A stretch of 64,000 nt of DNA from Tribonema minus (taxonomy: Eukaryota > Sar > Xanthophyceae > Tribonematales > Tribonemataceae), in the NCBI GenBank assembly GCA_017506865.1, contig JAFCMP010000514.1, forward strand, positions 1,612,001 through 1,676,000, given 5' to 3'. The position numbers and the translations under genes were made by a program. The number at the start of each line of letters is the position of its first letter. Position 1 is the stretch's first letter. Below the pieces are notes generated by a model. The model did no database searches. It saw only the letters and a list, made by a program, of their open reading frames with translations, and was not told the DNA's origin. This document shows positions 10,401 to 22,600 of this stretch, in pieces.

Positions 10401-13400
10401 GCTGCAACGAACTTAGGGTTAGGGTTAGGTAAGTTATCCAAAATGCACGTCTCGCATGCGCTGACCTCTGACGCCCGCACTTGCAGGAGCCGCGCCGCAA
10501 CGCTCTTCTTTGTGCTCGACAGCCGCTTGTGCCTCAATGACCACGTACTGGCTGTGTGTACGTAGCGTATGTATCCCGTGCGCTGATTCGCCCAGGAGCG
10601 CGTACGTGGCGCGCGTGGAGCTGCTGCTCGCGGCGCTGCGACATCTCATCCTCGTTCTTCTGCCCAATTCACCTACAGTATGAACAGAACACACCCACGG
10701 CAAACTAATGGTCATCCTCCTGTGCGCTGATCACTGCCACACACACTCTCAGGAGCGCGTACGCGGCGCGCGTGGAGCTGCTGCGCGCGGCGCTGCGGCG
10801 CGACATTCATCTGCATACTCGACAGCCACTTGTACCTCCACAACTATGTACGGATACACCCATAAGAAATGCATAACCCACAAGGAGCTCACATGTTCTG
10901 TACGCTGCTTCGCCCAGGAGCGCGTATGCGGCGCGCGTGGAGCTGCTGCGCGCGGCGCTGCGGCGCGACAGCTGCTTGTACCTGAATGACCACATGTGGA
11001 CACTGTATATACTGTATATCCGTACTGACTGAATATACGGTATGTATCCTCTGCGCTGGTTCGCCTAGGAGTGCGTACGCGGCTCGCGCGCCGCTGCGGC
11101 GCAATGCACACCCTCGCACTTATCACCTCCTTGTACCTGCATGATGAGATCGGTCTGAAAACACTCATACTGACCGTATACACTGCATGTGATATGTGCT
11201 GAGTCGCGCAGGAGCGCGTACGCGGCGCGTGTGGAGCTGCTGCGCGCGGCGCTGCGGCGCGACGCGACGGCGCGCGAGCGGCGCCTGCGGCAGCAGTCTC
11301 GCGTCCCCTTTGAGCAGCTGAGCCTCGATCCCAACCACGAGCTCGAGCCGCGGCCGCAGATGGGCGCGCGCCAGCCGTACTGGGTCATGCGCCTGCTGCG
11401 CGTAACTGTCACGCACGGGGGGTACCTGTCGCCGCACCTCTTTGTGCCCAAGGTATGTGTGTGTGTTGAAACCTACCTTACTGGTATTGGTGTGCAATAC
11501 CTACCTCTCGTACTGGGTCATGCGCCTGCTGCGCGTGACGGTCACGCACGGGGGGTACCTGTCGCCGTACCTTTTTGTGCCCAAAGTATGCACTTGTGCG
11601 TGTTGATACCTACTGCTGATGTGCTGCTGAGCGTCTGCTGCGCGTAACTGCCACGCACAGGGGGTACCTGTCGCCGCACCTCTTTGAGCCCAAGTATGTG
11701 CTGCTGGTACTTGTGCGTGACCTTTGTGTGACCAATATTTTGGGAGCAAGTAACATTGGTATTGGGTTGCAGTACGTACTTTTGTACTGGGTTGTTCGCT
11801 TGCTGCGCGCGACGGTCACGCGCAGGGGGGTACCTGTCGCCGCCACTCTTTGTGCCCAAGGTATGGATGTATAAGTGTTGATACCTACTGTACTGGTATT
11901 GGTGCGCTATAGCTACCCTGCGTACTGCGTACTGCGTACTGCGTCATGCGCATGCTGCGCGTAACTGTCACGCACAGGGGGTAACCTGTCGCCGCACCTG
12001 TCGCCGCACCTCTTCATGCCCAAGGTATGTACGCTGGTGTTTGTGCGCGATACCTACCTTCGCAGCTGGTATGTATTCTGGTATTGATACGCAATACGTA
12101 CCTTCCGTACTGGGATACCTGTCGCTGCACCGCTTCGTGCGCAAGGTATGTGCCCTCTGCGGCGCCTCTCTGGCACTGTCCCTGTCCCCCAACACCCTCC
12201 GCGAGCGTCACCCCCCCCCCCCCCCACTTTCCACATATTCCCGCGTTTCCGCAGGGCCCGTGGGCGCAGGTGGGGGTCAAGTTATGGGCTTCGCGCCCAA
12301 CATTCAGGCCATGCCCTCCTCCCCGACCCTGTGCCTGCGAGCCCCCCCCCCTCTGTGCCCTCTTTGGGGCCTCTTCGTGTGCTGTGTGTGTCTCTCCACT
12401 TCCTTTGCGAGTGTCACACCTTCGCGAGTGTCACACACTGATACTCCCCCCCCCCCCCCCCCCCCATGAAATCTTTTGTTCCCGCAGGGCTTGTGGGCGC
12501 AGGTGGGGGTCAAGTCACGGGCTTCGCACCCAAGATCCACGCCCTGCCCCCCTCCCCAACCCGTGTCTGTGCCCTCCATGACGCCTCGTTATGCACTCAA
12601 CCCCCCCCCCCCTCCCACCCCCCCTCTATGAATCCTTTGGTTTTCGCAGGGCATGTGGGCGCAGGTGGGGGTCAAGTTCACGGGCTTCGCGCCCAAGATC
12701 CAGGCCATGGAGGCGCTCCTGTACATGACCATCGATAAGGTGATCGCGCTGCCCAAGCCGTCCGACAACGAGTCGTGCCACGGCGCGCTGAGCGCGGCGC
12801 GCGCGTTCCGCGAGGCCGCGTACAAGCTGCAGGGAGATCTGGCGCGCACATTCCCCTTTGTCGGGGGCGCAGACACGCCGCTCAAGGTGCGTCCGGTGCG
12901 TCCACGTTCAAGTTGATGTTAGCATCCAACTTCAACTGTGCCGCGCGCGCGCGTTCCGCGAGGCCGCGTACAAGCTGCAGGGCGACCTCGCGCGCACGTT
13001 CCCGTTCGTGGGTGCGCGGACATGCCGCTCAAGGTGCGTGTAACTTCAATATTGATGTAAACAATCAAACTTCAGGTTTGATATGAGGGAGGCGTACAAG
13101 CTGCAGGGTGACCTCGCGCGCACGTTCCCGTTTGTTGGGGGTGCGTACACGCCGCTCAAGGTGCTCCCAACTTCAATATTGATGTTAGAGAAGGCCCAGC
13201 ACGGTCGCCAGGCGGTGCACAAGCTACAGGGAGACCCCTCTTCTCGCGAGCACATTCCCTTTTGTGGGGGGCGCGGACACGCCGCTCAAGGCGCGTTCGA
13301 CTTAAACATCAATGTTGACTTCCAGCTTCAACTTTGCCACGGCGCGCTCGGCGCGGCGCGCGCGTTCAGCGAGGCCGCGTACAAGCTGCAGGCGACCTTG

Positions 13401-15207
13401 CGTGCACATTCCCCTTTGTGGGGGGTGCGGACACGTCGCTCAAGATGCGTCCAACTTCAATGTTGATGTTCAATGAGGTGTGCCACGCGCGCATTCCGCA
13501 CGCCGGACGCAAGCTGCTGCGCGAGTTTGCGAGCACGCAGCGCACGTGCTGTTGTGACGCGCTGCGGTGCCATTGAGCACGTGGACACACTCGCTCAGAT
13601 GTTGACAGGTGTCCAAGGCAAGGGCATTGCTCCAGAGCTCAGCGGTGTTCGTGTTTTCAAAGGAGGGGCATATAAAAGGAGGGGCATATGGTGTGCAACA
13701 ACCCGCGTTCAATGTAATGCAGACACCTGGTTTAACTAGGTGCCCCGCCGGCCTAACTAGCGGTAGGAAGCTGGCCATGTAGGCAAGACAAAATGCTATG
13801 AATGCCTCTGCTGGCGCGCCATGCCTACATCGACCGCACGCCGTTAACCCCCCATACCCCCCCCCCCCCCCCGCCCCCCCCCGCTCGCCGCAGTCCATGA
13901 CGCCGCGAACGAACCTGGCAAAGCTCAACAGCATGGTGAAGTCGATAGGGCGGAACGTGAAGCAGGGCGCCGCGGTGGCATACGAGCGCATTGGCGCGAG
14001 CGTCCCCGGCAAGGGTGCGGGTGATGACGAGCTTGTCTACTACGCTCAGCTAGTGTCCGAGGTCTGCGGCAAGTGCCAGGTACAAAAGCCTTCAATAGTA
14101 TTATGAAAGTAGTAGGTACTCATGTATGTACTACATGTTATGGGGCGGCAGTAGGTGTTCATGTTTGTACTGCGCTCAGCTAGTGTCGGGGATGTGCGGC
14201 AAGTGCCAGGTACGAGAGCCGCACGCAGCATCATGTGTGCAGCAGTAGGCGTTGGTGCATGCTTAGAGTCCCAGCAGCGCAGAGGGCAGGCGTGCGCAAG
14301 CTCGATTGGGTGCATGTGTGTTGCATACGGCACGGTGCACAACAGGGTTTTCACCCGTCGTGTGGAAGTAAATAAAGTACGAGTCTGGCAGCAGGAGACG
14401 TGCTGCCGCAGGCAGCGCACTACAGCACGGAGGCGACATATTACACAACCGATGCCACGCTTTTGGAGGCTCTACAGGAGATGGTGTTATGGTCTATGCG
14501 CAGCTGATATCACAGGCCCAGACCTCAGGTTTCTCCAGGCGCCACGGGCTAGGGTGAGGTTTAGGAGTAGAATTAGGGTTAGGTCAGCCGGCGGCGGCGC
14601 GCCGGCCCGGGTCGGCACGCATGCGCAGGGGAGAGGCGGCAGCGCGGGGGCCTTGCGCGCTGCGAACATGCGGTGACGGCGCTGGTGCGCCAGAGTGCTG
14701 CCATTTCATTTGCCAGGGCGCTTGCTGTGCTGACTCGAATGCGCACACGGGCGCGCATGCTGGCTGACACAACGTACCCCTCCACTCAACGCATGTGTAC
14801 CTGCCTACCTCCTTAACCCCGTCCCAAACCCTAACCCTTACCCTAGGGTCTGATGCATACCCTGAACATACATACCCTACTCCATGCAGCAAATTCCTAC
14901 CCCACCTACTCACGCACATACCCCCCCCCCCCACCCCCGCGTGCGCCCGCAGGTATTCGACGACTGGCTCATCAGCGCGCACCGCGCGCGCGCGGACGCC
15001 GCCGCCATCTCCCCCGCGCGCGGCGGCGGCGCCGCCACCGCCGCCGCCGAGGAGCTCCTCGCGGAGCTCACGCGCATCTCCGACTTCATGCGCGAGACCA
15101 TCGTGGAGATCGTGCTGCGCGACGTCGACACGCTGCTCGACCGCTACCTGCGCAAGATGCGCAAGTCGTTCGCGCGCATGTACTTTGACACGGACGAGGA
15201 TGCGTGA
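7430..15207 (+). CDS. MIT-like-domain protein, function unknown
   Basis: Five exons join in consistent phase: 7430-7707, 11212-11452, 12650-12886, 13894-14079 and 14953-15207 (stop), giving 398 aa. Residues 31-110 resemble a MIT three-helix bundle: helix 1 around VLSVLNSALDLARAAV, helix 2 around YYEKAILAIDTAMQLL, and helix 3 across the first junction, AQHR then SAYAARVELLRAAL. MIT domains bind ESCRT-III tails or microtubules, as in VPS4, spastin and spartin. The rest (a WVMRLLRVTVTHGG stretch, FAPKIQAMEALLYM, and a final helical segment with RISDFMRETIVEIV) I do not recognise; no AAA ATPase motifs are present. The ATG at 7430 is the first Met before the MIT helix and stays open to the donor. 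Exons 2 and 3 are flanked on both sides by arrays of edge copies. The exon chain is well supported by phase; the MIT call is moderate. Confidence 0.75.
9290..9480 (-). repeat. Dispersed repeat family, copy 1
   Basis: The reverse complement of this segment matches 15908-16090 and 33482-33633. Shared parts are TCGCTCAGGGCGCGAAAAAG, a central CAACGACAACCACTCAAACG and a terminal stretch rich in CCCC. A poly-G run (9294-9308) marks one end. No coding capacity; probably a non-autonomous element. Confidence 0.75.
9749..9769 (+). repeat. Interstitial telomere-like repeat
   Basis: Perfect CCCTAA units in MIT-gene intron 1. Confidence 0.9.
10218..10360 (+). repeat. 71-bp tandem duplication
   Basis: Two near-identical direct copies begin with ATGGGCTGACCGCAG (10218 and 10289) and include GAGGGTTGCGGTGAGGGTCA. 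They differ by about one base over most of their length. They lie directly before a TTAGGG tract. Confidence 0.9.
10413..10430 (+). repeat. Interstitial telomere-like repeat (TTAGGG)
   Basis: Three TTAGGG-type units in MIT-gene intron 1, reading in the opposite sense to the tract at 9749. Confidence 0.85.
10484..11105 (+). repeat. Copies of the 5' edge of MIT-gene exon 2
   Basis: Direct copies of the acceptor plus the first 45-60 nt of exon 2 lie at 10590-10650, 10750-10804, 10912-10970 and 11062-11105, with a weaker one at 10484-10510. The true exon begins at 11212. Each strong copy retains AG followed by GAGCGCGTACGCGGCGCG or a close variant. The roughly 150-160 bp spacers diverge more than the copies. 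Confidence 0.92.
11505..12152 (+). repeat. Copies of the 3' edge of MIT-gene exon 2
   Basis: Five direct, degenerate copies of the last 50-80 nt of exon 2 with the donor region follow the true donor at 11453. They lie near 11510-11592, 11625-11700, 11783-11868, 11940-12030 and 12105-12152. Most keep CCCAAGGTATGT or a one-base variant. Indels shift the frame in several, so they are not usable as full exons. Confidence 0.92.
12250..12560 (+). repeat. Copies of the 5' edge of MIT-gene exon 3
   Basis: Two copies of the acceptor and first 60 nt of exon 3 (12250-12315 and 12483-12560) precede the true exon at 12650. Each follows a poly-C tract and keeps CGCAGGG followed by GTGGGCGCAGGTGGGGGTCA. 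Confidence 0.92.
12943..13545 (+). repeat. Copies of the 3' edge of MIT-gene exon 3
   Basis: At least four direct copies of the last 80-110 nt of exon 3 follow the true donor at 12887: 12943-13040, 13082-13170, 13195-13300 and 13336-13455, with a shorter fourth-class fragment at 13480-13545. They end in CCGCTCAAGGTGC or variants. Several have donor changes, such as AAGATGC at 13441. Confidence 0.92.
13850..13885 (+). promoter_or_regulatory. Poly-C tract at the 3' splice site of MIT-gene exon 4
   Basis: An almost pure C tract lies directly upstream of CGCCGCAG, with the exon beginning at 13894. It probably replaces a mixed polypyrimidine tract. Confidence 0.6.
14160..14217 (+). repeat. Copy of the 3' edge of MIT-gene exon 4
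   Basis: A direct copy of the exon 4 end (TACTGCGCTCAGCTAGTGTC through GGCAAGTGCCAGGTACG) lies about 130 nt downstream of the true donor at 14080. Confidence 0.85.
14548..14584 (+). repeat. Interstitial telomere-like repeat
   Basis: Degenerate TTAGGG units in MIT-gene intron 4. A reverse-sense CCCTAA tract lies 250 bp downstream. Confidence 0.7.
14826..14848 (+). repeat. Interstitial telomere-like repeat
   Basis: CCCTAA-type units in MIT-gene intron 4, just upstream of exon 5. Confidence 0.8.
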
Positions 15208-16681
15208 GCGGCGGCGGCGCCGCCGCCCGCCGCCACCGCCGCCGCCGCTGCCGCCGCCGCCCGTCGCCGCCGCCGCCGCCGCCGCTGCTGTCTGCCTTTG
15301 TCCAGAGGACGTGGCTGCTGCGGTGGTTGCCAACGCTGCGGCGGCGCCGCTGCCCGCCGCCGCCGCTGCCGCCGCCGCCGCTGCTGCCGTCTGCCTTCGT
15401 CCAGAGGGCATGGCTGCTGCGGCAGTTGCCAAGCTGCCCCTGCCCCGGCCCCCTTTGTCGATCCAGGGGCATTTGTTGCCAGCGCACAGCGCTGAATAGT
15501 GTGCTTGGTGGCAGAAGGGGGGGTGCGACTTGGGGGGCGGGGGGGGGCAGGCAGGGGGCGCGCTAGGGCCCGCGCTGTTATTTGTCATGTTGTGGGGGTG
15601 AGAAGGGTCCTTGTCCTTGGCGTCTGTCCGCACATTTATACATACCCACATATTTTGTTTCCGCCGCGGTTTGCGTCGGCGTCGCTGCTGTTGTTGCACC
15701 GTGAGAATGCTCTCTCTGCATCATCGGTACATAGCGCTGCTGAACCGTTGACGGCGCAGGTAAGACGGGGTCAAGAACTACAGAGGTTATTCACAACCTT
15801 CCTTGTTCAGTTAGACTGCGCATCGTAGCGTCTAGAGAATGCACATCATCATCATTGCATACTTTCTTTCTGATGTGTGTCGTACAGAGCACAGTGCTGA
15901 CCAGTACTTGTTATTAATTCTCGCTCAGGGCGCGAAAAAGCCCAGATGATTAGCATCTAGCTGTAAGGAATCTACATGTCGTATGACAGTCTGAAAGTGT
16001 CGCAACGACAACCACTCAAACGCCTCCGCCGCCAAATGGCATCTCGGGGTCCTCCCCTACGTCCTCCTCCATGTGCCCCCCCCCCCTGGATTCTGCCATG
16101 TGTGTCATGACACGGCCAGAGTACGCCATGTGGAGCGCTGCCGACAGTGCCGAGCGTAAGCGCGCCAGGGCGATGCCCTTGAGAGCTTTAGGGCGCGCTC
16201 CTCCGGGCACAGTACCTATTATTAGTGCGGCTTGAATTCACAAAATGTATGCTGAATTAAAGGAGCGGTTGGCTGCTCCTTGCAAGTGATTGGAAAAAAG
16301 TTGGAGACGTCTTACCACCACCGCAGCGCATACAAGAGCTGTCGAGTACGTTGCCGCTCCCAGTACATTGTTGCCATCCATCTGGTGGCCCGTGGCACTG
16401 CTGCAATTGACACTACTTCGCGATAAAGAGGCTGTGAGAGGTGCGAACGCGCCTGCCAGCGGCGGGCTCAGTGTTATCGAAGCAGAAGGAGTTTGGCACG
16501 CTGTTGTACGGCCTCTGCGGGCGTCGCGAAGACAGGTAGTGGTCAACGCCAACTGACTAGCCATGTCCATCAGTGGAAGTTGTAGTCGCCGATAGCAGAG
16601 GTGGGGAACGCCTGCCTGCCTGCTAAGGCATAGCGGGACAGGAGCAGGCTCGTGCTGGCGGGCAGGCGCGCAGCAGCAGCC
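15208..16681. other. Intergenic region between the MIT-domain gene and the kinase gene
   Basis: It begins with GCC/GCT-rich sequence, including a tandem duplication of about 98 bp (15290-15345 and 15388-15432, both with CTGCCTTNGTCCAGAGG). A dispersed repeat copy lies at 15908-16090. No coding exon is evident. The kinase promoter should lie in the last several hundred bases, but I see no distinctive core element. Confidence 0.5.
15908..16090 (+). repeat. Dispersed repeat family, copy 2
   Basis: Starts ATTAATTCTCGCTCAGGGCG and ends in a C-rich run. It matches the copies at 33482-33633 and, inverted, at 9290-9480. About 180 bp, no coding capacity. Confidence 0.8.
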
Positions 16682-19600
16682 ATGGGCAATTCGCATGGAT
16701 CCTTCGAGCTGGCGGCGGAGGCGAGGAGGGCTTCAGAGAGGTTTGACGATTGCGAGATCAAAGTGATCAGGGAGACTTTCAAGGATCTCTGCCACCTGAG
16801 CGGCGACAACACTCGCATAGACAAAGAGGTGCGTGGCTTCCATCCGCCCTCACCTCAATTACTTTATGCATATGTTGCCACGCTGGCTACGCACGCGTGC
16901 GTGTGCTGTGCTCTGTCCTTCTGTGGGAAGTTGGTTTCCCGTCTGTTTGCGGTGCGGAGGTGCTGATGTGATCATGCAGAATCAGCCCAACTCAGCAAGA
17001 AAGCCCGGTAACACTACACCTTCTTTCAACCATCTGTTACTGTAATACTAGTGGTACACGAAGTATCATTTTCATGAGTGTGGTGTCTGCCAGAAATGAC
17101 AATTTCACAACAGCTATGCATGCCATTTCTGCAGCAGCAAGTTTGCCTGAGCGCACTTGCAGCGCTCGTGCGCCGCAGCATATGGCACGCCTGCATCGCA
17201 CGACGTCGGCTAGCGTGGGCTCTGGACTCAGAGCGTACCTCAACATCTGAGGTACTGAACTGCTTCGTGTAGAAGTACACACATCATCTGGGCTTTTTCG
17301 CGCCCTGAGCGAGAATTAATAAAAAGTACACGCACCAGTTTTGTGTTGTCCCCAGTATTTGGTGCGCCATATATCCCGTGCCCCCCCGTGGAGCCCCAAT
17401 TATGCATGACGCTGGTGCAGCATTGTCTCTGCGACACGCGCTCTAACGCTACTCACTGCTGCGGATATAGACTTTCCACATGGTCAGTCAGTCAATACAA
17501 GCCTGCCAGTCAGTAGGGTCAGTGCTCAGTTTTGCGCCTGACATGCCTCAGCGTGCGGCCTCTGTGCGAAACTGCCGTGAGCTGCGCGCCGCCAGCGCCC
17601 TTATGCGGCGGCGCCGCGGCGCTGTGCACAGCCTCCGCAGGCGCTGCGTTAAACTTCAAGAGCGCGTGCGCGGCGTGCCCAGCGTCGGCGGTTAGCGAAG
17701 TTGGCGGTGAGCGCACCATGCCAATGTCTAAGAAAGGCACTTACTTTTGAAATCTTGCTAACTGCACCGGGACGTCACCATAGAGAAGCATTGCTCAGCT
17801 CTCACCATAGAGAAGCATTGCTCCGCTCTGAGGCGCTGAGCGCAATGCATTTGCACACGATGGCTTTCCTCGTTTTTTATAATGGCACTTTTCGTCTAAC
17901 CTATCTGCAACGGCTTGATGACGGCGATGCGTCACCGCACCGCCGGAAGAGCCGCCACGGCGCAGCACATCTCTCGGCGTGTGGATTCTTTCATGGGGTG
18001 CGGCGCCGTGCGGACAGCGCCATCTGCGACAGCCGATGGAAACGGCTGTTACGTCAGTGCTCAGCAGGGGTCGATCTACATTAACAAGTAATACATACAC
18101 ACTCAGTTTGGAATTCAAGCAATTGCCTCGCGGCTGCGAGGCGCGGGTTTTCACAGTTTGCAACGCCGTGCGCAGCACCGTTGCGCAGCACCGTCGGCGA
18201 CACCATGAGGCAGCGCGTGAAACTTCAATGTGAGGTCAAAGAGAGAAACGGACACGGCAGTCGTGCTCAGCAGCGGCTGGCTGCGCCGCGGTCTCCGCTG
18301 CTGCGGAGCGCTGCTGCGGAGCGCGGCGTGCCGCCGCCGCCGCTGCTTTGGTCTGCCGACTGCGTGCACGGCGCGCTGCACGTTGCTGGCCCCCATTCAT
18401 TTGACTGCGTTACGCCAACTCTCCTGCAGGCATGGCATTTACGCCCCCCCCCCCTGGCAGACACATGACACTGAGCCGTCGGCGCTATTGCGTGAGGCGT
18501 AACACAAAGCCACGTGCCTCCAGGCAACTATATCATGCCGCGACCAATCCCCCTGCACCCCCCCCTCCCTCCTCCCCCCTGAGCGCTGCAGACCTTTCTG
18601 CAGTACTTCCCGCTGCCGGGGCTGCTCGGCGAGCGCCTGTTTGCGGTCTTCGACAAAAAGAACATTGGCGAGGTGGACTATGAGGAGTTTGTGTGCGGGC
18701 TGGCGGTGACGTGCCGCGGAAGTTGGGCGGAGAAGGTGGAGTTCATCTTCAACCTGTACGACGTGCACGGGGTCGGGGCGGTGTCGCGCGGGGAGCTGGC
18801 GGCGCTGGTGAGCGCTGCTGCAACGTATACAGACACATTGTTTTATATGTTGCTGAAGCTAGTTGTTTAGTACTGTTCACGTTGTGCATCCTGTAGGAAT
18901 TGAACTCGCGTTGAAGACCTTATCAGCCCCACAAGTGCGCAGCTCAAACCACTCAGCTGTCAGACTTCCCGCTGACAATGTTGAAGTGTGCTGTTGAACA
19001 TATGAGTCTCGGGGCGGTCTTGCGCGGGGAGCTGGCGGCACTGGTGAGCGCTGCTGCTGCAACTGCCGTTGTTGAAGTTTGCTGTTGAACATGTGTGTTT
19101 CGGATTAACTGCCGCTGTTGGAGTGTGCTTTTGAACAAAGTGGGTTGTGACGGTGTCGCGCGGGGAGCTGGTGGCGCTGTTGAGCGCTGCTGCGAGTGCC
19201 GTCGAGTTGAAGTTTGCTGTTGAAACATTGTAGCTCGGGGCCATCTTGCGCGGGGGGCTGGCGGCACTGGTGAGCGCTGCCGCAACTGCCGTTGCGTTGA
19301 AGTGTGCTGTTGAACTTCAATATATCTTCAAGGTGCAAAGTGCCTGACTTGAGCGAACAAATTGAATGCCAATCCTGACCCTTATCAGCGTATGGCCCGC
19401 ACGTCGCACACAGCGCAGACGCCGATGGCGCTCGCCTTGGGTGTCTTTGTCTTAAGGCTGCACTTGACCTTCAATGTCCCTCCGACCCTTACAAATTAGG
19501 GTCTGTGTGGCACGCCTCGCGCAGCTCACCCTGCCAAATGCGTTGCTTTCATTGCGTTCTCGGTCGTGTCTTGCGTGGTTCAACTTCAACTTCAATGCGC

Positions 19601-22600
19601 ACCCTGGGCACCCACGCCTCAAACGCTCCACGCACCGCGTGCGCGCGCAGCTGAACCACAGGCCGAAGAGCGTCACGAAGCTCGGCCGCGCGCTTAACCC
19701 AGCGCCCATGAATTCATTGTGAATTCACCTCCCCCCCCCCCCCACCACCACCACGCGCGCCTCGCCGCAGCTGAACCACGTGCCCAAGAGCGTAATGAAG
19801 CTCGGCCGCGCGCTCAACCCGACGGGTCAGCCGGGGGCGCCGGCCGTCGCGCCGCCGCCCGCGGCAGCGCTCCGCGCATCCGCGTCGCCGCCGCTCACGC
19901 ACGACTCCACGCACTCTATGTACGCGCTGCATCTGAGCATGGGCGCCAACGGCGGCGGCGCGGGGGCGATCGGCGGCGGCCCGAGGTACGGGGTGGTGGA
20001 AGGGGCGGCTGAGTGATTGACCGACTCTCCGCACCTCTCACATGTATCGGCAACATTGACACACTAGGTGCTCCAGGCATGTTGGAGGTACATTCATGGT
20101 CCTTGATGAGCGACCACCGCAGTGGAGCGGGGGGGGGGGAGGTGGGGGGGGCTTGCAGCACACCCGCCGCCTCAAACTGCTGGTGACCATGATGCCTCAG
20201 GTCATCGTGTTCAATTTGTTATTGCGCAGTGGGTGCGCGAAGAAGCGCTGGGTTAGGGTTAGGGGTTAGGGTTAGGGTTAGGGTTAGGTGCTGCGGGGCG
20301 TGCTCAGGGTCAGGAACCGACCCCTACCCTGAGTCAACACGTGCCCACAATGGCGGGGCGCAGGATAGGTATCTGCCGACAGAGCCGCGCATGGGCGCTC
20401 TGCAGCCTCCGTCGGGTGGCAACGGGTTAGGTTAGGGTTAGGGTTAGGGTTAGAGTGCGGCTGCCGCGATAGAGCACGTCGGCCTGTTGTGTGCTGTCGG
20501 CGGGTCTCTGTTGCTGCAGCTGCGGCCGCCGCTGCGCGTGACTCGCCGCAAATCTCACCCGAGCGCTGCCACCGCCGTTGCCACAGGAGCGAGGGCTCCA
20601 CAGAGCACGACCCGCGCTTGGCCCCTGATTGTGTGACGCACACAGGTACTCGTGGCCATTCTGCAGTCTGAGGCCACTGCCGCTATTGCTGCTGCGCCTA
20701 CTGCAATCACCGCCATCAACACCAGAGCGCCGCCCCCTCACCCCGCGCGCCGCCGCCGCCGCCGCTGCTGCCGCCGCCGCTGCTGCTGCCGCCGCCGCTG
20801 CTTCTGCCGCCGCCGCTGCTGCCGCTGCCACTGCCGCTGCTGCCCCTGCGCGCAATCCACCGCCAAATCTCACCCGAGCGCTGCCGCCGCCGCCGCCGCT
20901 GCCGCCGCCGCCGCAGGAGCGAGGGCTCCGCGGAGCACGACCCGCGCACGGATGAGGAGATGAGCCACGTCAGCGACGGCGACCACGGCGATAGCGGCCA
21001 CCACCACCACCACCTGCCGGTGCCGGGGGGGGCGGGGGGGGGAGGGGGAGGGGGCGGGGGCAGGGGGCGCGCTTCTACGGCGACGTCGTCGTCGGAGACG
21101 CGCACGCGGCGCGGCGAGACGCACCACTACCTGCACCACTACGAGGAGTTCACCAACAACGACATCGTGGACCAGGTAAGATGCGCGCAGTGGCGGCGGC
21201 GGCGGAAGCGCTTGCGTTGCGAATTCAATTAATGAAGTTTGACATGCGGACTGTGTTCACAGATAATGATAGTGTGGACCAGGTGAGATGCGCGCGGCGC
21301 AGCGGCGGCAGCGTTTGGAGCGCTAGCGCATTGCAGTTTTGATTGTTTAAGTTTGAAGTGCGGATGCGCTCCGCACGGAGGACGGCGCGATCACTCGCAG
21401 CGCCGCATGTTTGAGACGCACCACTACCTGCACCACTTCGAGGAGTTCACGAACAACGACATCGTGGACCAGACGAGATGCGGTGCGCGCCGCCGGACCT
21501 GCGACGGCGGCTGCGAGTCGTCGGAAGCGCCGTCCCCCCGCTTGCGCGAGCGCGGTGTGAGCTGGTGGGGGGGTGGGGGTGAGACGCGCACGCGGCGCGG
21601 CAAGACGCACCACTACCTGCACCGCCACAAAGAGTTCATGAACAATGACTTCGTGCACCAGGTGCGGCGCTGCTCAGCTGCGCAGTGTTGAAGTTACAAG
21701 GCTGAGAAATGTGGAAGTTGTCGGGATGGAGCGCAGTTTGTGGAAGGTCGCCAGCAGGCTGCGCCTTGCGGGCAACTACCAGTACCAGGTGCGATGCGCG
21801 CGGCGGCGGCGGCGGCAGTGCCCGGAGCGCTAGCAGTTGCGGTTCCAACTGCTGAAGTCTGAACCGCAAAGCGCTCAGTACCTACCCGCCTATCAAACCT
21901 TAACTGGCTGCTTTATTTTTACCCGTTGCGCCCGCAACAGATTTGTTGCCTGATCATAGCACCTAACAACACGGCGCACGTAAAAGCGCACAAACCAGAA
22001 ATCACAAACAGGGTTATGGTTCAGTGCCTATTCAGTACCTACATACCCCCCACCTCCCCCTTGCGCAGCCACAACGGCAAGCTGTCGTTCAGCGCTCACT
22101 ACCTACATACACCCCCACACCCCCTCAGCGTGCGCGCGTGCAGGCATTTGAGGAGTGCGACCTCGACTGCAAACACCGCGAAGCACTCAGTACCTACATA
22201 CCCCGCCCCTCTCCTTGCGCAGGCGTTCGAGGAGTGCGACCTCGACCACGACGGCAAGCTGTCGTTCAGCGAGTTCCGCCTGTGGATGGAGCGCAACCCC
22301 GTCGTGGCGCGCTTCCTGCAGAGCGTGTTTCCCTACGACGAGTACCGCGACTGGTGCGGCGACGCCAAGCACCTGCCCTTCATCCACAATCGCGACATGA
22401 CGGCGCCGTCGCCCGCGTCGCACTCGCCGCCGGGCACGCCCACGCGCAGCAGCAGCGGCGGCGGCGGCGACGGGGACGATGCCGTTCGGCTGCTGCTGCG
22501 CGCCAAGGTGAGGCCGCGCAGTCGCTGCTTGCACCACTGGCCGCTGTAGACCTCTGCGGCGGCAGCGCGCGCCGGCCGGCCGGCAGCGCGCTCACGTACG

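Larger units (their letters stand above)
7708..10580 (+). other. Large intron 1 of the MIT-domain gene
   Basis: Apart from a dispersed repeat (9290-9480), telomere-like tracts (9749-9769, 10413-10430) and a 71-bp tandem duplication (10218-10360), I find nothing recognisable between the donor at 7708 and the first exon 2 edge copy. Open frames at 7917-8186 and 8580-9186 lack family features. Confidence 0.5.
16829..18591 (+). other. Kinase gene intron 1
   Basis: Contains a short dispersed repeat fragment (17281-17330) and a 27-bp tandem duplication (about 17775-17828). It also has a GC-rich stretch with GAGCGCTGCTGC motifs near 18300. No exon is recognisable. Confidence 0.5.

Noticed and set aside
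10484-13545. CRISPR-like regular spacing of repeats
   Set aside because: The repeats are exon edges with diverged spacers in a eukaryotic gene; no cas genes and wrong repeat structure.
14584-15699. 371-codon minus-strand open frame
   Set aside because: Composition is driven by GCC/GGC triplets and it runs antisense to a well supported exon (14953-15207).
18893-18965. tRNA-like sequence on the minus strand (A-box-like GCTGAGTGGTTTGAGC and B-box-like GAGTTCAATTCC)
   Set aside because: Acceptor and T stems do not pair well and no clear anticodon arm forms; at best a tRNA-derived relic.
20427-20873. Poly-alanine open frame
   Set aside because: Trinucleotide repeat artefact inside a kinase intron.
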